DNA of 64,000 nucleotides from Pachyseris speciosa (Eukaryota > Cnidaria > Anthozoa > Scleractinia > Pachyseridae). Below are positions 44,388 to 57,500 of the stretch, one piece after another. The stretch is from contig JAEMWC010001359.1 in NCBI GenBank assembly GCA_016490735.1, positions 92,501-156,500 of the forward strand, in the 5' to 3' direction. The notes below the pieces were generated by a model that was not told the DNA's origin, made no database searches, and saw only the letters and a program-made list of their open reading frames with translations. Each line of letters starts with the position of its first letter. Position 1 is the first letter of the stretch. The position numbers and the translations under genes were made by a program.

Positions 44388-44515
44388 AGCCCCCAGTCCA
44401 AATCCGCTAGCGGATTTGGACTCCCCGGCCCAAATCCGCTAATGAATACGGACCCCCTGGGGGCCAAATAGGCTAGTGGCTTTGGACCCCCTTGGCGGAT
44501 TTCGACCCCACCCCC
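44388..44515. repeat. CCAAATCCGCTAGCGGATTTGG palindrome cluster (left)
   Basis: Several palindromic units around TCCAAATCCGCTAGCGGA. A matching cluster lies at 46970-47090, and together they may be the termini of one larger element holding the nested elements in between. Confidence 0.6.
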
Positions 44516-44862
44516 CATTACAACTTACTTAGCTGTTATTCGCATATCGTGGATCGCAAAAATTGATCGTTAGCATAAAGCACAGAGAACTGTAAAAGTT
44601 GTTTAAAGCACGCGCTGCGACCTTTCATAAAGTGTATGCAATTTTAAAATCTTGTTTTCTTTCATTCGCGTTATTATTTTTTCAGGATACTGAATTTGTA
44701 TACAGCTGAACCCCTATTAAGCGGCCACCCTCGAGGAAATGGAAAGTGGCCGCTTAATAGGGGCTCGTCAGGAATTGGTCTGAAACTTACGTAAAACGTA
44801 AGTTTTAACAGCTCCGCCTCAATTGAGGTGGAGCTGTCAAAACTTGACATGTTCACGCTCTA

Positions 44863-45266
44863 GTGGCCTGTTCACATGGCGGTGGGAGACCCCGGGAAGG
44901 TGAGATACCCCACCTACCCGTGGTAAAAAAAAAAAGCTGGTCTTCACATACAACCCCGGGACGCTGGGGTGAGGTTTAAAATGCTATCGCGTGGTCGCTA
45001 AGTACGTATATCAACAAAGGATTCAGAGACAATTGCCCGGATGAACATTACCCCACCCCACCTCCAGCATTCACATGGAGAAAACTCACCCCAGCTAAGC
45101 GGGTAACCCGCCCCGGCTGACCGGGCAACCCGCCTTGGTGAGGTACCTCACTTCACATGTGAACGCGATCGAGAAACGAAGAGAGATTGCATGGAGAGAT
45201 TGGTAGCCCCACGGAGGCGGGGTACCTCACCTTCCTGGGGTCCCCCACCTCCATGTGAACAGGCCC
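44863..45266. mobile_element. Full GGGCCTGTTCACATGG-family MITE
   Basis: Ends GGCCTGTTCACATGGCGGTG and CACCTCCATGTGAACAGGCC are inverted. The interior matches the copy at 36272-36663 in inverse orientation. Confidence 0.75.
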
Positions 45267-45397
45267 TAAAGTAGTTAGAATACGCGAACAGGGATACCTC
45301 GCAAATTAATGTGATCAAGTAAGCTGAAGCCACTCTAAAGGGCACTAAGGCCACAAGGTAGCGGGCATTACCCCTTAAATCTACCAAAGCAAAGATT

Positions 45398-45478
45398 GAG
45401 CCCAAGCATTAGCAGCCATGGACAGCTGTTTCGGCCTTGTTAGGCCTCATCAGCATGGCATAGCTAATGCTCAGGCTC
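45398..45478 (-). ncRNA. Hammerhead ribozyme (retrozyme 2, unit 1)
   Basis: CTGATGA, stem II GGCC-TAACAA-GGCC, GAAA, CAGCTG and GTC cleavage site, with the same long stem I as in retrozyme 1. Confidence 0.88.
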
Positions 45479-45652
45479 AAGTACCCACATATCAATAAAA
45501 CAAGCAATGAAAACGTAAAGCTTGTGGGATGTGGCTGGAGTGACAAGGATACCTCACAAATTAATGTGATCAAGTAAGCTGAAGCCACTCTAAAGGGCAC
45601 TAAGGCCACAAGGTAGCGGGCATTACCCCTTAAATCTACCAAAACAAAGATT

Positions 45653-45733
45653 GAGCCCAAGCATTAGCAGCCATGGACAGCTGTTTCGGCCTTGTTAGGC
45701 CTCATCAGCATGGCACTGCTAATGCTCAGGCTC
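45653..45733 (-). ncRNA. Hammerhead ribozyme (retrozyme 2, unit 2)
   Basis: Same core and cleavage site. The outer part of stem I reads AGCATTAGCAGTGCCATG, a small change from other units that leaves the inner stem I paired. Confidence 0.88.
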
Positions 45734-45815
45734 AAGTACCCACATCCTTGTCACTCCAGCCACATCCCACAAGCTTTACGTTTTCATTGCTTGTTTTATT
45801 GATATGTGGGTACTT

Positions 45816-45896
45816 GAGCCTGAGCATTAGCTATGCCATGCTGATGAGGCCTAACAAGGCCGAAACAGCTGTCCATGGCTGCTAATGCTTGGGCTC
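45816..45896 (+). ncRNA. Hammerhead ribozyme (retrozyme 2, inverted unit)
   Basis: On the + strand, CTGATGA is at 45841-45847, GAAA at 45862-45865 and the GTC cleavage triplet at 45871-45873. Stem I and stem II are fully paired. Confidence 0.9.
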
Positions 45897-46969
45897 AATC
45901 TTTGTTTTGGTAGATTTAAGGGGTAATGCCGCTACCTTGTGGCCTTAGTGCCCTTTAGAGTGGCTTCAGCTTACTTGATCACATTACTTTGTGAGGTATC
46001 CTTGTCACTCCAGCCACATCCCACAAGCTTTACGTTTTCATTGCTAGAATACGCGAACGTTTGTCTAGACAAACTTGAATGTTTTGAGCGTGTAACATCG
46101 CGGAAAAAAGTTGGCCATTCACGGTAGCTCGAAAAAGCTCGAAACTGGTGGTAAATTTTGAGTATGTATTCGGTCGGTTTCTAAAATAAACATGTCACCG
46201 CGTAAAGAGCACAATAAACGTGTGTTTAGATGTATTTATCAGTCGTTACTTTCTATTTCGGATTCTTATCTGTCATCGCCTTATCAAAAACAAAGCCAAA
46301 CACGTACTGCGTATTTAATTTTGGGTGGCCGCTTAATAGGGGTAAAAAACAATAGAAAACCTTCACTGGGACGACCAAAAGGTGCCAGCGGTCGCTTAAT
46401 AGGGGCGGCCGCTTAATAGGGGTTTTATTTATAATATTTAACTGAAAATGATTTCGGGACTTTAATAACTGGCCGCCAGGAGCCCATGCTGGCCGCTTAT
46501 ATTAATAAGGCGTGGCCGCTTAATAGGTGGCCGCTTAATACGGGTTCGATTCTTCAGAACTGTAAGAACTATAGTCTAAGACTTCAAGTTTTCAAAATTT
46601 AATGCAATAGAGTTTTTCAAGAATGCAAGTCTTAAAAATTCGTTGCTGTTAACTTATTTATTATCAGAAAAATGACAGCAAATTACCATTTTCTAATTTG
46701 GTCATGTAAATATAGCTTTTATAAAACTCGCTTTAATTCAGTTTTAGTAGAAAGTATTGTGCGTTATTGTTAAGAAAGTTTGGTTTTCAAAATTTATAGA
46801 TACAAACTAGCGTTGTAGGTTCTTTTTTGCACTAAGTATTAAAGGTTACTTGCAAAGAAAAAACTGCCTCAATATTTTTATTTTTTATTTTTTTTTTTAA
46901 CAACTCCAAAAACAATTTGCAAAGGAATTTTCTTACCTTACTCAATAGAACGGTTGTTTTCAGGGGGGT

Positions 46970-47090
46970 TCAGATCCGCGAAAGGGGGTCCAAATCCGCT
47001 AGCGGATCTGGACCGGGTGGAGAATTCCAAATCCGTTAGCCGATCTTGACCGGGGGGGGGGTTCCAAATCCGCGGTGACACCGGGCCTAA
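46970..47090. repeat. CCAAATCCGC palindrome cluster (right)
   Basis: Repeats of GGTCCAAATCCGCTAGCGGA with G-runs, the counterpart of the cluster at 44388-44515. Confidence 0.55.
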
Positions 47091-47437
47091 GCGGAATAAA
47101 GCAAAAAAGGTATTCAAATAAGCTTAAAGTAAAACGTACTTCATTTCACTGGAAGGAAAAATTCGAAACTCTAACTTGAACTGTAACCGGAACATATAAA
47201 GGCTTCCCACTTCAAACTCGTCGTTTTTTGATCCGGCATCGTCAATGCCATCGTCTGAGTTATGTTTGTTGGCGCCGGTAAACTATTGATTGAGAAAAGT
47301 TTTCCTAACAAGCTCTTTTCGCAGACTCGAGTCTCCTTACCCAAGAAATGGCGTGCCAGTTTGTAGATTTCAAGAGGTTGACCATCGTGAAAATTAAAAT
47401 AAGGCATGCCCCTCTCTCCCTCCTCCCGGTAAACATT

Positions 47438-47438
<1 letters not shown>

Positions 47439-47485
<47 letters not shown>

Positions 47486-47486
47486 T
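47439..47486. repeat. (AAT)n microsatellite
   Basis: About 16 AAT units. Confidence 0.85.
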
Positions 47487-48376
47487 TACATTTCTAAAGC
47501 GCTAAAATTATGAAAATATTCTAAAGCGCTTTACAAACTATTATATAAGAATATCACAAATATTAAACGATTAAATTTAAAAATATTAAAATGTTAAAAC
47601 TATTTAAAATGTTACAACAAATTGTAAGCCAGCTTGAACAGATATGTGTTAAGCTTGGACTTAAAAATGACTGCACTCTGGCTGTTTCGAATTTCACGCG
47701 GCAGTTTATTCCACAGAAATTGTCCGGAGCGGGCATTGGACTCTCTGAAATGCCATTTCCTGTGAATTGCCGGGTTAACCGGGACGATCTTTTAAGGAAA
47801 TTATCAGTTTAAAAAAAATTGCTGGCAAAAAAATGCAATATTTGAATTGGCAATTACATTTTATTATCAGTCTGCCGTTGTGCGGTTTCAGCAGATTCCA
47901 AGACGCATTCCACTAGAATCGGAAAGAATACAGGATAATCCCGGATATGGCCAATGGTTTTCTTAACTGTTATTACAGCAAGTCCGTACAGTTCTGTTAG
48001 TTCTTTCGGCATGAGTGACTCAGTAGCCTGCGTTGCGGACAGTGCAAAATGAATTGTAATTTCAGAAGACAATTATATCATGTGAACTACCGGACGTTGC
48101 ATATGTCAAACAACCAGACGTTACGTCCACGAAACTTGCTAGCATAAGGCCGGCCAAAGACTAAGCAACGGTTACATTCTATTTCAGGGAAGAACTTAGG
48201 GTTGATCGCCAACAACTTTCTCCAGATTGCCTAGAACCGGATGAAACTTACCCTAAGATGAATCTTGTTGTCCTTTTTTGGCTTAACGTATAATTTTGAT
48301 CACGTAACCGGTCACGTGATCAAAAGTTGAAAAACTCTTAAATCAGCGATTTGGTGGCGGATTTTATGTTTACTGA
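47487..48376. other. Gene-free stretch
   Basis: Short frames on both strands (for example 47591-47812 and 47854-48072) match nothing recognisable. The segment from 47487 resembles repeat sequence seen after AAT tracts in LINE-like tails, but this is not certain. Confidence 0.35.
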
Positions 48377-48380
48377 TTAA

Positions 48381-50006
48381 GGTGGTATGGTACCCTAGAA
48401 AATGTATGGAAATCATAGCTTTTTTGCTAAAAGTGAGTTGAGGGGGTGGGGGGTGGGGGGATAGGGGGTATTAAAAATCTTATTTCTCCAGAGATTTTGA
48501 TGGAGGACTGGAGATTGTTAAGCATGTATCTTGGCACGTGACAGCTCATCACGTGGCTATACTCGGTCCATTTGAACTCACTCTCTGGTCGGCCGAATCA
48601 TTTGCAGAATTTACCTTGGAATGTGTCAAAATTGCCGTAAATTACTGTGTTTTGAGTCATTTGCTGGTGCCGGAGCTCATCATCAAGGGCTGAGAAGGCT
48701 TAAACCTTGCCAATTCCAAAGAACCGATTTATTTGCACTGCGAATACAACAAACTTTGTTCGAACGATCGCCTCAATCTGCTGACAGTTTGTTGTTCGTG
48801 GAAAAGGGGCCTAAAAGCAGATGTGCCTTGTCTCAACGGGCTCCAATCTTCACTGGCGGAAGTTTCATTGAATGCTGAAGGTGCCCGAACAACGTTTGGT
48901 GCAGGATTGAAGCCTGGTCTGAGACGTGGTCAGAAAATGGTAAATTGTTTTGGGGGAGCCATTCCCGCTCAAAGATATGTGGAATCTCACAGGCTGTAAC
49001 GGGGTCAGATTCTTGCTGTTTGGCTGTTTGGTTGAGGTTGTTGATAAAAAGGGAGCTGAGAGAGCTCTTGTTTGCCTTTTTTTTCCCAAACTTCCTCATT
49101 AATTTGGAAGCAGAAGAACTGTTTTTATAATATTTACTCTCTGAATAAAGGATTCAGTTGAAAAAATATTTGTCCAGACTGCTCGTTTGCGAGGAAAGAT
49201 TTATTTAACTTTTGCACTAGTTTTGCACGACCCCTCAAGCATGTAGTGCTTAAACGATAATCGTGTTTTAAATAAAGGATTTTACTTTACTTTACTTTAC
49301 TTTGAGCTGATATATTGTTTACATCCCATCTCTATGCTATTACTTTGCTGAAGAAGTGCACTGTCATGCCTGTTTGATTTTTTTCCCTTTGCTTCATGTG
49401 TGGGGAACACTTTTGCACTGATATTGCTGGAAACGATGGCAAAACCTGACCACAACAATTTTTGTCGTGACCCTATGCAGGTTTGAAATTTGAAATTGGC
49501 ATGGAATTTGTAGATGCCAACAATTATTTACTTTCCACGATTTTACCTTTACCAGATTTTTAGGGATCAAATCTGAGGTAGACAAACCTTCTATGCAATG
49601 AACCAAAATAAAACCAATCTGTTGAATTTTTCGTTCATGACATTTGAAAGATTGATGGTAGATATAAGCAGAAAATACCCATTTTTGGCAAAGTGAAACT
49701 TTGAAGATTTTTCACTCTGCAAATAACAAGAGTGAGTCCACAAGTTTAGGTTCATATCACAGATCAATACAAAGATAATTTGTAAAAAAAATTGTTTCTT
49801 GCCTCACTGACTAAGTATTTTTGCTCATTTATTGTTACCGAGGAAGCACTATTGAAGACATCTAACAAAAGCTTGTTCTGCTACCATGGCAACCAGAGAC
49901 TCAAACATCATTGTGTTTGTCATCATTCACGGAAACGAGTTGCATGATTATGGTTTCTTCTGCATGAGTTTTTGGAGAAAAAAGTAGTCTAGGGTACCAT
50001 AGCACG
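48381..50006. mobile_element. TTAA-flanked non-autonomous element
   Basis: The left end GGTGGTATGGTACCCTAGA and right end TCTAGGGTACCATAGCACG are inverted relatives, each bordered by TTAA (48377-48380 and 50007-50010). TTAA duplications are typical of piggyBac and Kolobok superfamilies. About 1.6 kb of interior lacks a transposase. A (TTTAC)n run lies at 49269-49302. Confidence 0.6.
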
Positions 50007-50298
50007 TTAACAAATCAGCGTTTCCAATGGAAATCCAAACATATCTAACTTTCTACGCTTGGAGTGATTATTCATGAGTTTTAGTTTTTAAATTATTAAC
50101 AGCCAAAGATTAAATTTGGGGCCGAAAATGACCTTTGTCCTCATAATTTGTCTGTTGAGAACGATGGACGGTCATTCCAAACGTGAAATGTGTTTTTATT
50201 CGATATTACTTTTATCCTAGGACCGTCACCTACTCCTCAAAAAGTGATTTTTTCAATAAAATGGTCACTTGACATGTCACGTGTTCTATGGTAACGTC

Positions 50299-50643
50299 TA
50301 TTATAAGAAAAACAACACATAAAGTGGGTATAAACATGGTGAAGCAATGCATTTTATGAAATCTGACTTGACGTTTCGTATGTGGCAACATACATTTTCA
50401 AAAGTAACCGTTATGACATGTTCGGGGAAGACTAAAAATAGCAGTGACATACATACTATTTTCAGTCTCACCCAGATCACTCGCAATTTCTTTTTAAATA
50501 TAAATAGTTTTTCATTTCATAACGGTTACTTTTGAAAATGTATGTTGCCACATACGAAACGTCAAGTAAGATTTCATAAAATGCATTGGCTTTTTTTGCT
50601 TCACCATGTTTATAACCACTTTATGTGTTGTTTTTCTTATAAA
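50299..50643. mobile_element. Long inverted-repeat MITE
   Basis: Arms of about 118 bp (from TATAAGAAAAACAACACATA to its inverse TATGTGTTGTTTTTCTTATA) surround a loop of about 100 bp. Confidence 0.78.
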
Positions 50644-51483
50644 GCTTCGATGGCCGAAGGACAAAAGTCTCTATAGAACATCTATTATACTTGAAAATGT
50701 TAAGGACGATGGAAACTTCCTATTTGCCGAATTTGTTTTCATTGTCATTACTCTGGGCTGTTATATTACGAAAAAAACATTTTATCTGATAAACGCCTTT
50801 GACCCAGTCCTTAAACTGCTTGAGAATTCGAAGTTACATTGAGCAACGATTTCTCATGATTTTTATGTATTCTTGCAGGGAATTTCAGCAAGAACAAAGT
50901 CGGAAAAATGGAATGTATGTAGCTATGTGATAACAAAAGGAGAACTAATTTATTAAATGGATTGGTCGTACATAATAGAGTATTCTTATTACTTATTCTA
51001 ATATTACTTAATAACCTGATTGTAACAAGCTAATAATTTTAACATTACGTTCTGTGGACGGAGTAAAATGTTAACCAGAAGGGCAGAAATTTCCAAGCAA
51101 ACTGTCTTATGTCCAACCACTTGAGAGTATTAGAGGTTTCTTTAGAAAGCCAAGTGATCCAAAACGCCATTGGCAGGGTGAAGCTGAATTCTGATGTCTT
51201 TGGCTCACTTTCGGTTTAATCGTCATGTTTTCAAAACTGAGAAACATTCGTAGTCTTACTCAAGTATGTGGGAGATTGAGAGACCTCTGCGGAAAATCAG
51301 CTATAAGAAATTCTAATTCACGGGAACTATGGCGGTTTTTAAGGAACACCAAGCCGAAAAAAATACCAACTTCCATTACATGAAAACCATCATGCAATAT
51401 TAATAACCTGTACTGTTTGCAAGGAGTGCGCCTTTAGTAGAGATGAGAAATCTCATCATTTTTGTTTTCTTTGTATAACCTAG

Positions 51484-51563
51484 GGAAGAATTTTGGTTAT
51501 GACATTTACAAGGAAATTAAGGGCGAAGAAGAATTCAGAAAGAGGCTAAAGGAAGCACATACG
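51484..51563 (+). CDS. AOS-LOX: AOS-LOX exon: N-terminal AOS
   Basis: Acceptor CCTAG, donor GTAAGA. It encodes KNFGYDIYKEIKGEEEFRKR, then LKEAHT. The first two bases complete a codon begun in an upstream exon. This matches the extreme N terminus of coral AOS-LOX, so only a short first exon should be missing. Confidence 0.85.
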
Positions 51564-54500
51564 GTAAGAATTAAACAAAACAGAAAATCAACTCGTAACC
51601 AACTTGAAAAACTATTGTCCTCGTGCATGTTGAGTTGTGTTGTGTTTTGTAATATTGTTGTATTGTATGTGCTGTGCTGTTTTGCTCTGTTGCTTTGTTG
51701 GGTTGTGTTTTTCTGGATACAAGTACTGTATGACGTGGCGTGGTATGTGATTGCAATGCACTATTTGAAGACTTGATGTAGGTTCAGTGGTATTATTTTC
51801 GCATGCCATTGAAAAAGTCTAAGCTGAAGTTGAATATTTCTTGTGTTTTTAGATCCCACCAAGGGGTATGTTCTCTGATTTGGGCTATTCGTACGAAAAG
51901 GAAAAGCTAAAATTGGTGCTTGGCACGGCTGCACTGGTTCATGGGAAACGGCCTATCCATCCATACGGAATTGGAGCCCAGGGAATCGCGACTTTCGTAC
52001 CTGATCCCCAGATCCCTAAATGCGAGTTTTTCCCTCCAGGCCGATCCTACCCAATGTGCCTTCGCCACTCTTCAAGCGATGTTGACAATGCAGCAGTGAC
52101 GAATTTGAGTGCAGCAATAGCGCTTGCTGACAGCGGTGTAAAAACAAGTCCCCAAGACTTTATCCTTTCCACTGGAAGAAGCTTTTTTCTATGGAATGTC
52201 CCAAGTGTTAAAGATCTGATAACATCAATTCGGACTCATGACCTCAAGACGTATTATTTGAAAAATCCTGACTAGTAAGTGGCCCGTATGCTTGTTTTCA
52301 TTGCTATAGTTAATTAGTATACTAGCATTCTATTACGAATCCCGTTCTCTGATTGGCTACGCTACTCGCTATCTATTCAACAAATGGATTCCATGTTGCC
52401 GTGCGTCTGTTCAGTCAAAATGTGGTCAAAATGTGGTAAAAACAAAGAAGTGGCACACGAGCCGCAGGCGAGTGTGTCACTGATGTTTTTTACCACATTT
52501 TGACGTCTTCTGTGATCTATTACTGAACAGACGCACGGCAACATGGAATCTATTTGTTTTATATGATAAAGAAACAAAATGAAAGCGAAAAACTTGTTTA
52601 TTTTCACATTTCTGGAAAAAAAAGTGGGTCATGATGACGTAATCCGTGCATCTGTCCTCTAATAGATCATATCTAAGAACCAATCACAATGCGCGAACTA
52701 TTCACCTTATGATATAATCTGTGATAGATAGTGAGTAGCGGTTGTCAACAAAATGGCGGCAGCTTCTTCGTATTTTTAAAGTGTCTGCGAGGAGAAATTC
52801 AGATAATTAACTTGTTTAGTTTTGAACGACTAGTAGATTTATACTAAAACAATCAGATTATTCGCTCTAGATTTAAATGCGTGATAGCTGATTCGGACTG
52901 TCCCGCATCAGCTATCACGCGATAAAACTCTCGAGGTGGGGGTTTGCTGAAGAAGAAGCCTTTCTTTTGCTTTTAATTCTTTTTGCTTTTCTTTTTCTTT
53001 CTTTCTTTTTTTTTTTTTTTGGTCCACTGAAATGCCTTATGAATACTAGTTCATACATTCTAAGCGGGCGTGAATTCACTTTTAGAATTACCTGTTTAAT
53101 TTTATGCAATCTCTCACAAATTTCAGCCTCGCCTGTAACATCGAGTCGTTTCGCCGCACACCAGATTCGTTTTACGACCAGCGGTATCACTCAGGAATTA
53201 TACTTGATTTTAAAGCGTTGGATGGCGTCAAGCGTTATGCCAAATTTCGACTGATGCCGGCTGACGAGAGACCGGAAACAGGTTTGCTGTCAGAAGAAGA
53301 TCAGAGGAATGTTTGGTAAGGGTTTGTACTGGTAGTCGCCATGCGTAAATGGCTGCTGTAAAAAATCGAAAGTGAATGCTAGCTCTTAACAGTGTCATAA
53401 GAACGCATCCGTTGTTAAGAAAAGACTGCAGGCAGTAATGTTACGAGTCAGCAATTCCCTAACCTGCGATCAGGATCTATTTTCGTTTCGATGGTAAACC
53501 TTTCCGACATTAGAGCGATGCTTCAATTGGGCCTGATCGCAGGTAAGCACGCTAATTTCCCCGTGTTTTTGATAGGCAGAAAAGAAAAATGAAAATTCCA
53601 GACAAAAAACGCATATGGGGATAGCTAATAGTGGATAACCTTGGCGAAAAGAGCGATAAGAAAACTATCAAGAATTGGATACACCAACACCATAATCTTG
53701 CAACACACAGCCATGAACTGAAATAAACTAATGTTTAATTAATTAAGTAATTAGAGAAAAATACACATATGCACTTAATAGATTGATTTTTAATCTACTA
53801 AGAATCGCACTCCGGCTAAAACTAATTCCTAATGGTGAAACTTCCTTCCTACAAATTTAATGGCCTTAATAGTACACTCAACAAAATTACTCAATTCTGA
53901 TTGGTCGAGAGCAGTACAATTAATCTCAAATAGACTCCGCGGGGTACCTATTAAGCTAAGTTTAGTACACTCAACAAAATTATGTACTACAAATAAAAAA
54001 TCGTACGACCTTCTCGTACAATTCGGGATTAATAGATACTCGTGATCTTGAAAGTTCTCAAATTTCACTCGCCTAAAGGCTCATGCAAGTTTGAGACTAC
54101 TTTCAAAATCACTCGCGCCTATTAATCACGAATTGTACTCGAGGTCGTGCGATTTCCTATAGAAACTAATTCAATCCCAAAACTACAACCTTAATGCCCT
54201 GGCAAACGAGGACACATTGTTGCGGACAAACATGTTTCCCTGTTTGCCCGAGCGCGCAACATTTACCTTGTTGCGAGCACAAAATTTGTGTCCTCAACAA
54301 ATGTTTTCCAGTTTGCGCAGTATGGAAACGTGACATTTGCGTTGTGTCCCGCTCGTTTGCTCACCCAAGAAACATCATGAGGAACAGTGTATCCGCAACA
54401 ATGTGTCCTCATTTCCCAGGGCCTTTAACCTAAGTAATTTTAAACTTAAACCATAACACTTAATTGAGTCTTGAAGGGTTGTCCAGTACACACGCACTGT

Positions 54501-57500
54501 ATCGATCCGTAAAGGCGATGTGTCGATCCGTAAGGAGCGTACGGAGCGTAAACCTGGCAGACGATCCGTAAAGTGTAGCATACGCTTCGTAAATTGCATC
54601 TCATTAGTGGGACATTGAATATTTTCGTGGATACTGTTGGTGTTGGTAGCCATACGGTTGGTCGATCCGCACGGAGCGTACGAAGCGTAAACCTGGTGAT
54701 CGATCCGTAAAGTGTGGTATGCGCTTCGTGAATTGCATCTCATTAGTGAGACTTAGTATATTTTCATGGATACTGTGGGACTTAGAATATTTTCATGGAT
54801 ACTGTTGGTGTGGGTGGCCATACGTTTTGTCGATCCGTACGGAGCGTAAGCGTGGTAGTCTTTCCCATGGTAAAGTGTAGCATACGCTTAACACATGCGG
54901 TTCCCCACGGACTCACCCAACGTTGTCGCCCCTTGACACAAATATATCCACGTGGCCTAGAGAACACTTTTTAGTATTTGTCGTTCTAAAAAGAAAGCGT
55001 GAAACAACAATAACTGCCAGTAGCTGGACCGAGAGTGAGTTTAGACAACGGGGTATTTTGCAACAAACGCATTATACAGATATTTTTGAATACATGCACT
55101 AATTTTCGCTGTCAACTTGGACAGAAATAAACCCATAATATTCGCTTTCATGCTTACAGAAGGAAGTATTTGTATTGCTTGCTTGTTGCAGGATAGCTTG
55201 CATACAGACACTTCATTTGCCATTTAAGCCAGGGTTTCCTGTTTCGATTTCAGGTTTGCTTTCGAATGGCGCGCGGTCAAATGCAGCTTTTGAACGCACG
55301 CCATTAGAAAGCATAACCGAAGCCAAAAACCACAGACTCTGAATTGCCAAAATGAAGAGCCTTTAAGCTTGCCGGGCGCATTCTTCCATACTTTCATTAT
55401 AATACATGGGGTATACATTCTTTCTGCCGCTTGTTTGCACTCGTATTTACATTTTCTATCAATTAATCCATAATTTCATTATAACACATGGCGCCAGTTT
55501 TGAAAACGCGTGATTTTCGTTTCACGCTTAAAGAACGAGGCATACAACATATATTCTTTCTGCCGCTTGTTTTCCCGCACTAGTGTCGTTGATACATGCA
55601 TTACTTTCGCTTGTAAGGCGTATGATAGTGCATGAGGCGAGTTTTGAAAACGGGTGATTTTCGGTTTCACGCTTAAAGAACGAGTTATGGTATACAATAT
55701 ACATTCTTTGTTGATACACGCATTATTTTAGCTTGTTGAAGAGGCGTATGATATTGCATGAGGCCGACTTTAAAAACGCGTGATGTTCGGTTTCACGCTT
55801 AAAGAAAGAGGTATTCGCCACTTGCACATCTCCCATAATGCACTTTGTTTGCCCCCCAAAAATTTTGCATAAGCATTGTTTTCCATTGCTCTTCGGACTT
55901 ACAATCGTCCCGAAAGAAAATTTTGGGGGGCAAACAAAGTGCATTATGGGAGATGTGAAAGTGGCGAATACAATGTTAATTCTTTCTGCCGCCTGTTTAC
56001 CGTACGAGAGTATGAGGGGTGATTTCCGCCAAAATTATGTTTCAAATTGTGTTATGCAGAATCTCCAATTTTTCTTACTGGCAATCAAATTCTTTTCTAA
56101 AGAGTTGGAACAGAAATTGAGACACCACAGAAGAAATTGAAGCAACAGAACAGAAATTAAAACATGAGAAGTGAAATAAAGACACTAAAACAGAAATTGG
56201 AGCAACAGAACAGAAATTACAAAACAATTAACAGCTGATCCAATTTCTGTTCTGTTGCTTCAATTTCTATTCTGATGGGGGTGTGGCTCAAATGGGGAAC
56301 CGAGCAGAACCTGGGTAAGAACTAGTTCTACATTGTAATTTATGAACATACATGCGATGCCTAAGTCACGTATAGAAAATTAGTTCCTTGTTTGAAATGA
56401 CCTTGTTTGAAACTACCTGCGGGGGAGGACTTTTAACCCAATGTATCTCCTTGTTAGAGGAGGTTAAAGAAATTATCGAGGGTCGGAGCAACACAACGAC
56501 CAATTCCACAATGAATGGCAGTGAGACATCAGCCCGCTGTCATGCAAGTGAAACAGAGGATTCTCAGTTGGATCCAGGCATACGAGTGTTGTTGATACTC
56601 GTTTATTTTCGCTCGTTGAAGAGGCGTATGACAGTGCATGAAGCCGATTTTAAAAACACTTGATTTTCGGTTTCGCGCTCAGTAAAGAACGAGGTATCCA
56701 ATATACATACATTCTTTCTTCCGGCTTGTCTATCGTACGAGTATTTTTGATACACGCATTGAGATGCACTCCTGAGGTAATAATGAGATGCACGCTCCGT
56801 ATGAGTTCAGCATACAGAGAGTAAGCAAGGTTGTCGATTCGTACGCAGCATATGGAGCGTAAGTAGAGCGTAGTAGTGGTATAGTAGTAGTCGTAGTAGT
56901 AAAAGACGAAAGATGCTGGGTGGAAGGGATAACCACGGCACCTGTAATGAAAACTCCTCAGTTGGTTATAGAAACCAAGTGGTCTGCTGCAAGTTCTCCT
57001 CTGCAAGTTCTCGTGGAAGCGAAGAGCGAATTCATAAAGCGAATTCATAAAGCGAAGCGAAGCGAAGAGCAAATTCATAAAGGAATGAAGGAATAACGGT
57101 AATGGGGTACCAGCTGTGCACATGACCACCAACTTTTTTCTTGAGTTGATGTGATCATGCATGAACCAATGAAATGAATTAAAGTTGCATGTGCACTCCA
57201 GAGAGTAAACTCTCGAAGTAAGTCACACCGGGACTACTTTGTTAACAGCAGCATTTTGCTTTGTTAGCCTTGCATTTTAAACAATAGAATTCTCCTTTCT
57301 TCAGCTTCCTCTTTATTTTCCACGAGTTCCTCTCCAATTAAACGTTGTGAATACTCAGCAAGGCATTAAAAGAAGAAGGGACTTTTTAAGCAAACTTCCT
57401 TTGCTGACAATTTTATATTCTTGATGCATTGCGAACAAAATAATCTAAATTTCACAAAACATGGTGTGACCCCCTCCCCCAACTGGAACGAGGCATACCA

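Larger units (their letters stand above)
45290..46044. mobile_element. Second retrozyme, head-to-head inverted
   Basis: Flanked by the 14-bp duplication tagaatacgcgaac (45276-45289 and 46045-46058). Units of 255 bp on the - strand fill 45290-45746. At about 45747 orientation flips and a further unit runs on + to 46044. Three hammerheads are present, all with intact cores. It belongs to the same family as 12473-13199 but inserted independently. Confidence 0.85.
44708..46547. mobile_element. Element with GGCCGCTTAATAGGGG termini
   Basis: The left end AACCCCTATTAAGCGGCCAC and right end GTGGCCGCTTAATACGGGTT are inverted repeats. Extra GGCCGCTTAATAGGGG units occur near 44748, 46325, 46385-46425 and 46515. 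A MITE (44863-45266) and a retrozyme (45290-46044) have inserted into it. No transposase frame is seen. Confidence 0.55.

Noticed and set aside
45148..45885. Repeated open frames of 70-85 codons as a small gene family
   Set aside because: They are translations of the retrozyme repeat unit and end wherever the unit changes; no coding signature.
12473..46044. Bacterial-type CRISPR array or integron
   Set aside because: Tandem units of 254 bp lack spacer structure, and the window is clearly eukaryotic (introns, SINEs, LINEs).
54375..54967. A - strand open frame of over 100 codons
   Set aside because: It is a translation of the GGAGCGTA tandem repeat and lies in an AOS-LOX intron.
56650..57162. 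A 170-codon - strand gene inside AOS-LOX
   Set aside because: The frame runs over short repeats (AATTCATAAAGCGAA, TAGTAGT) and has no recognisable domain.
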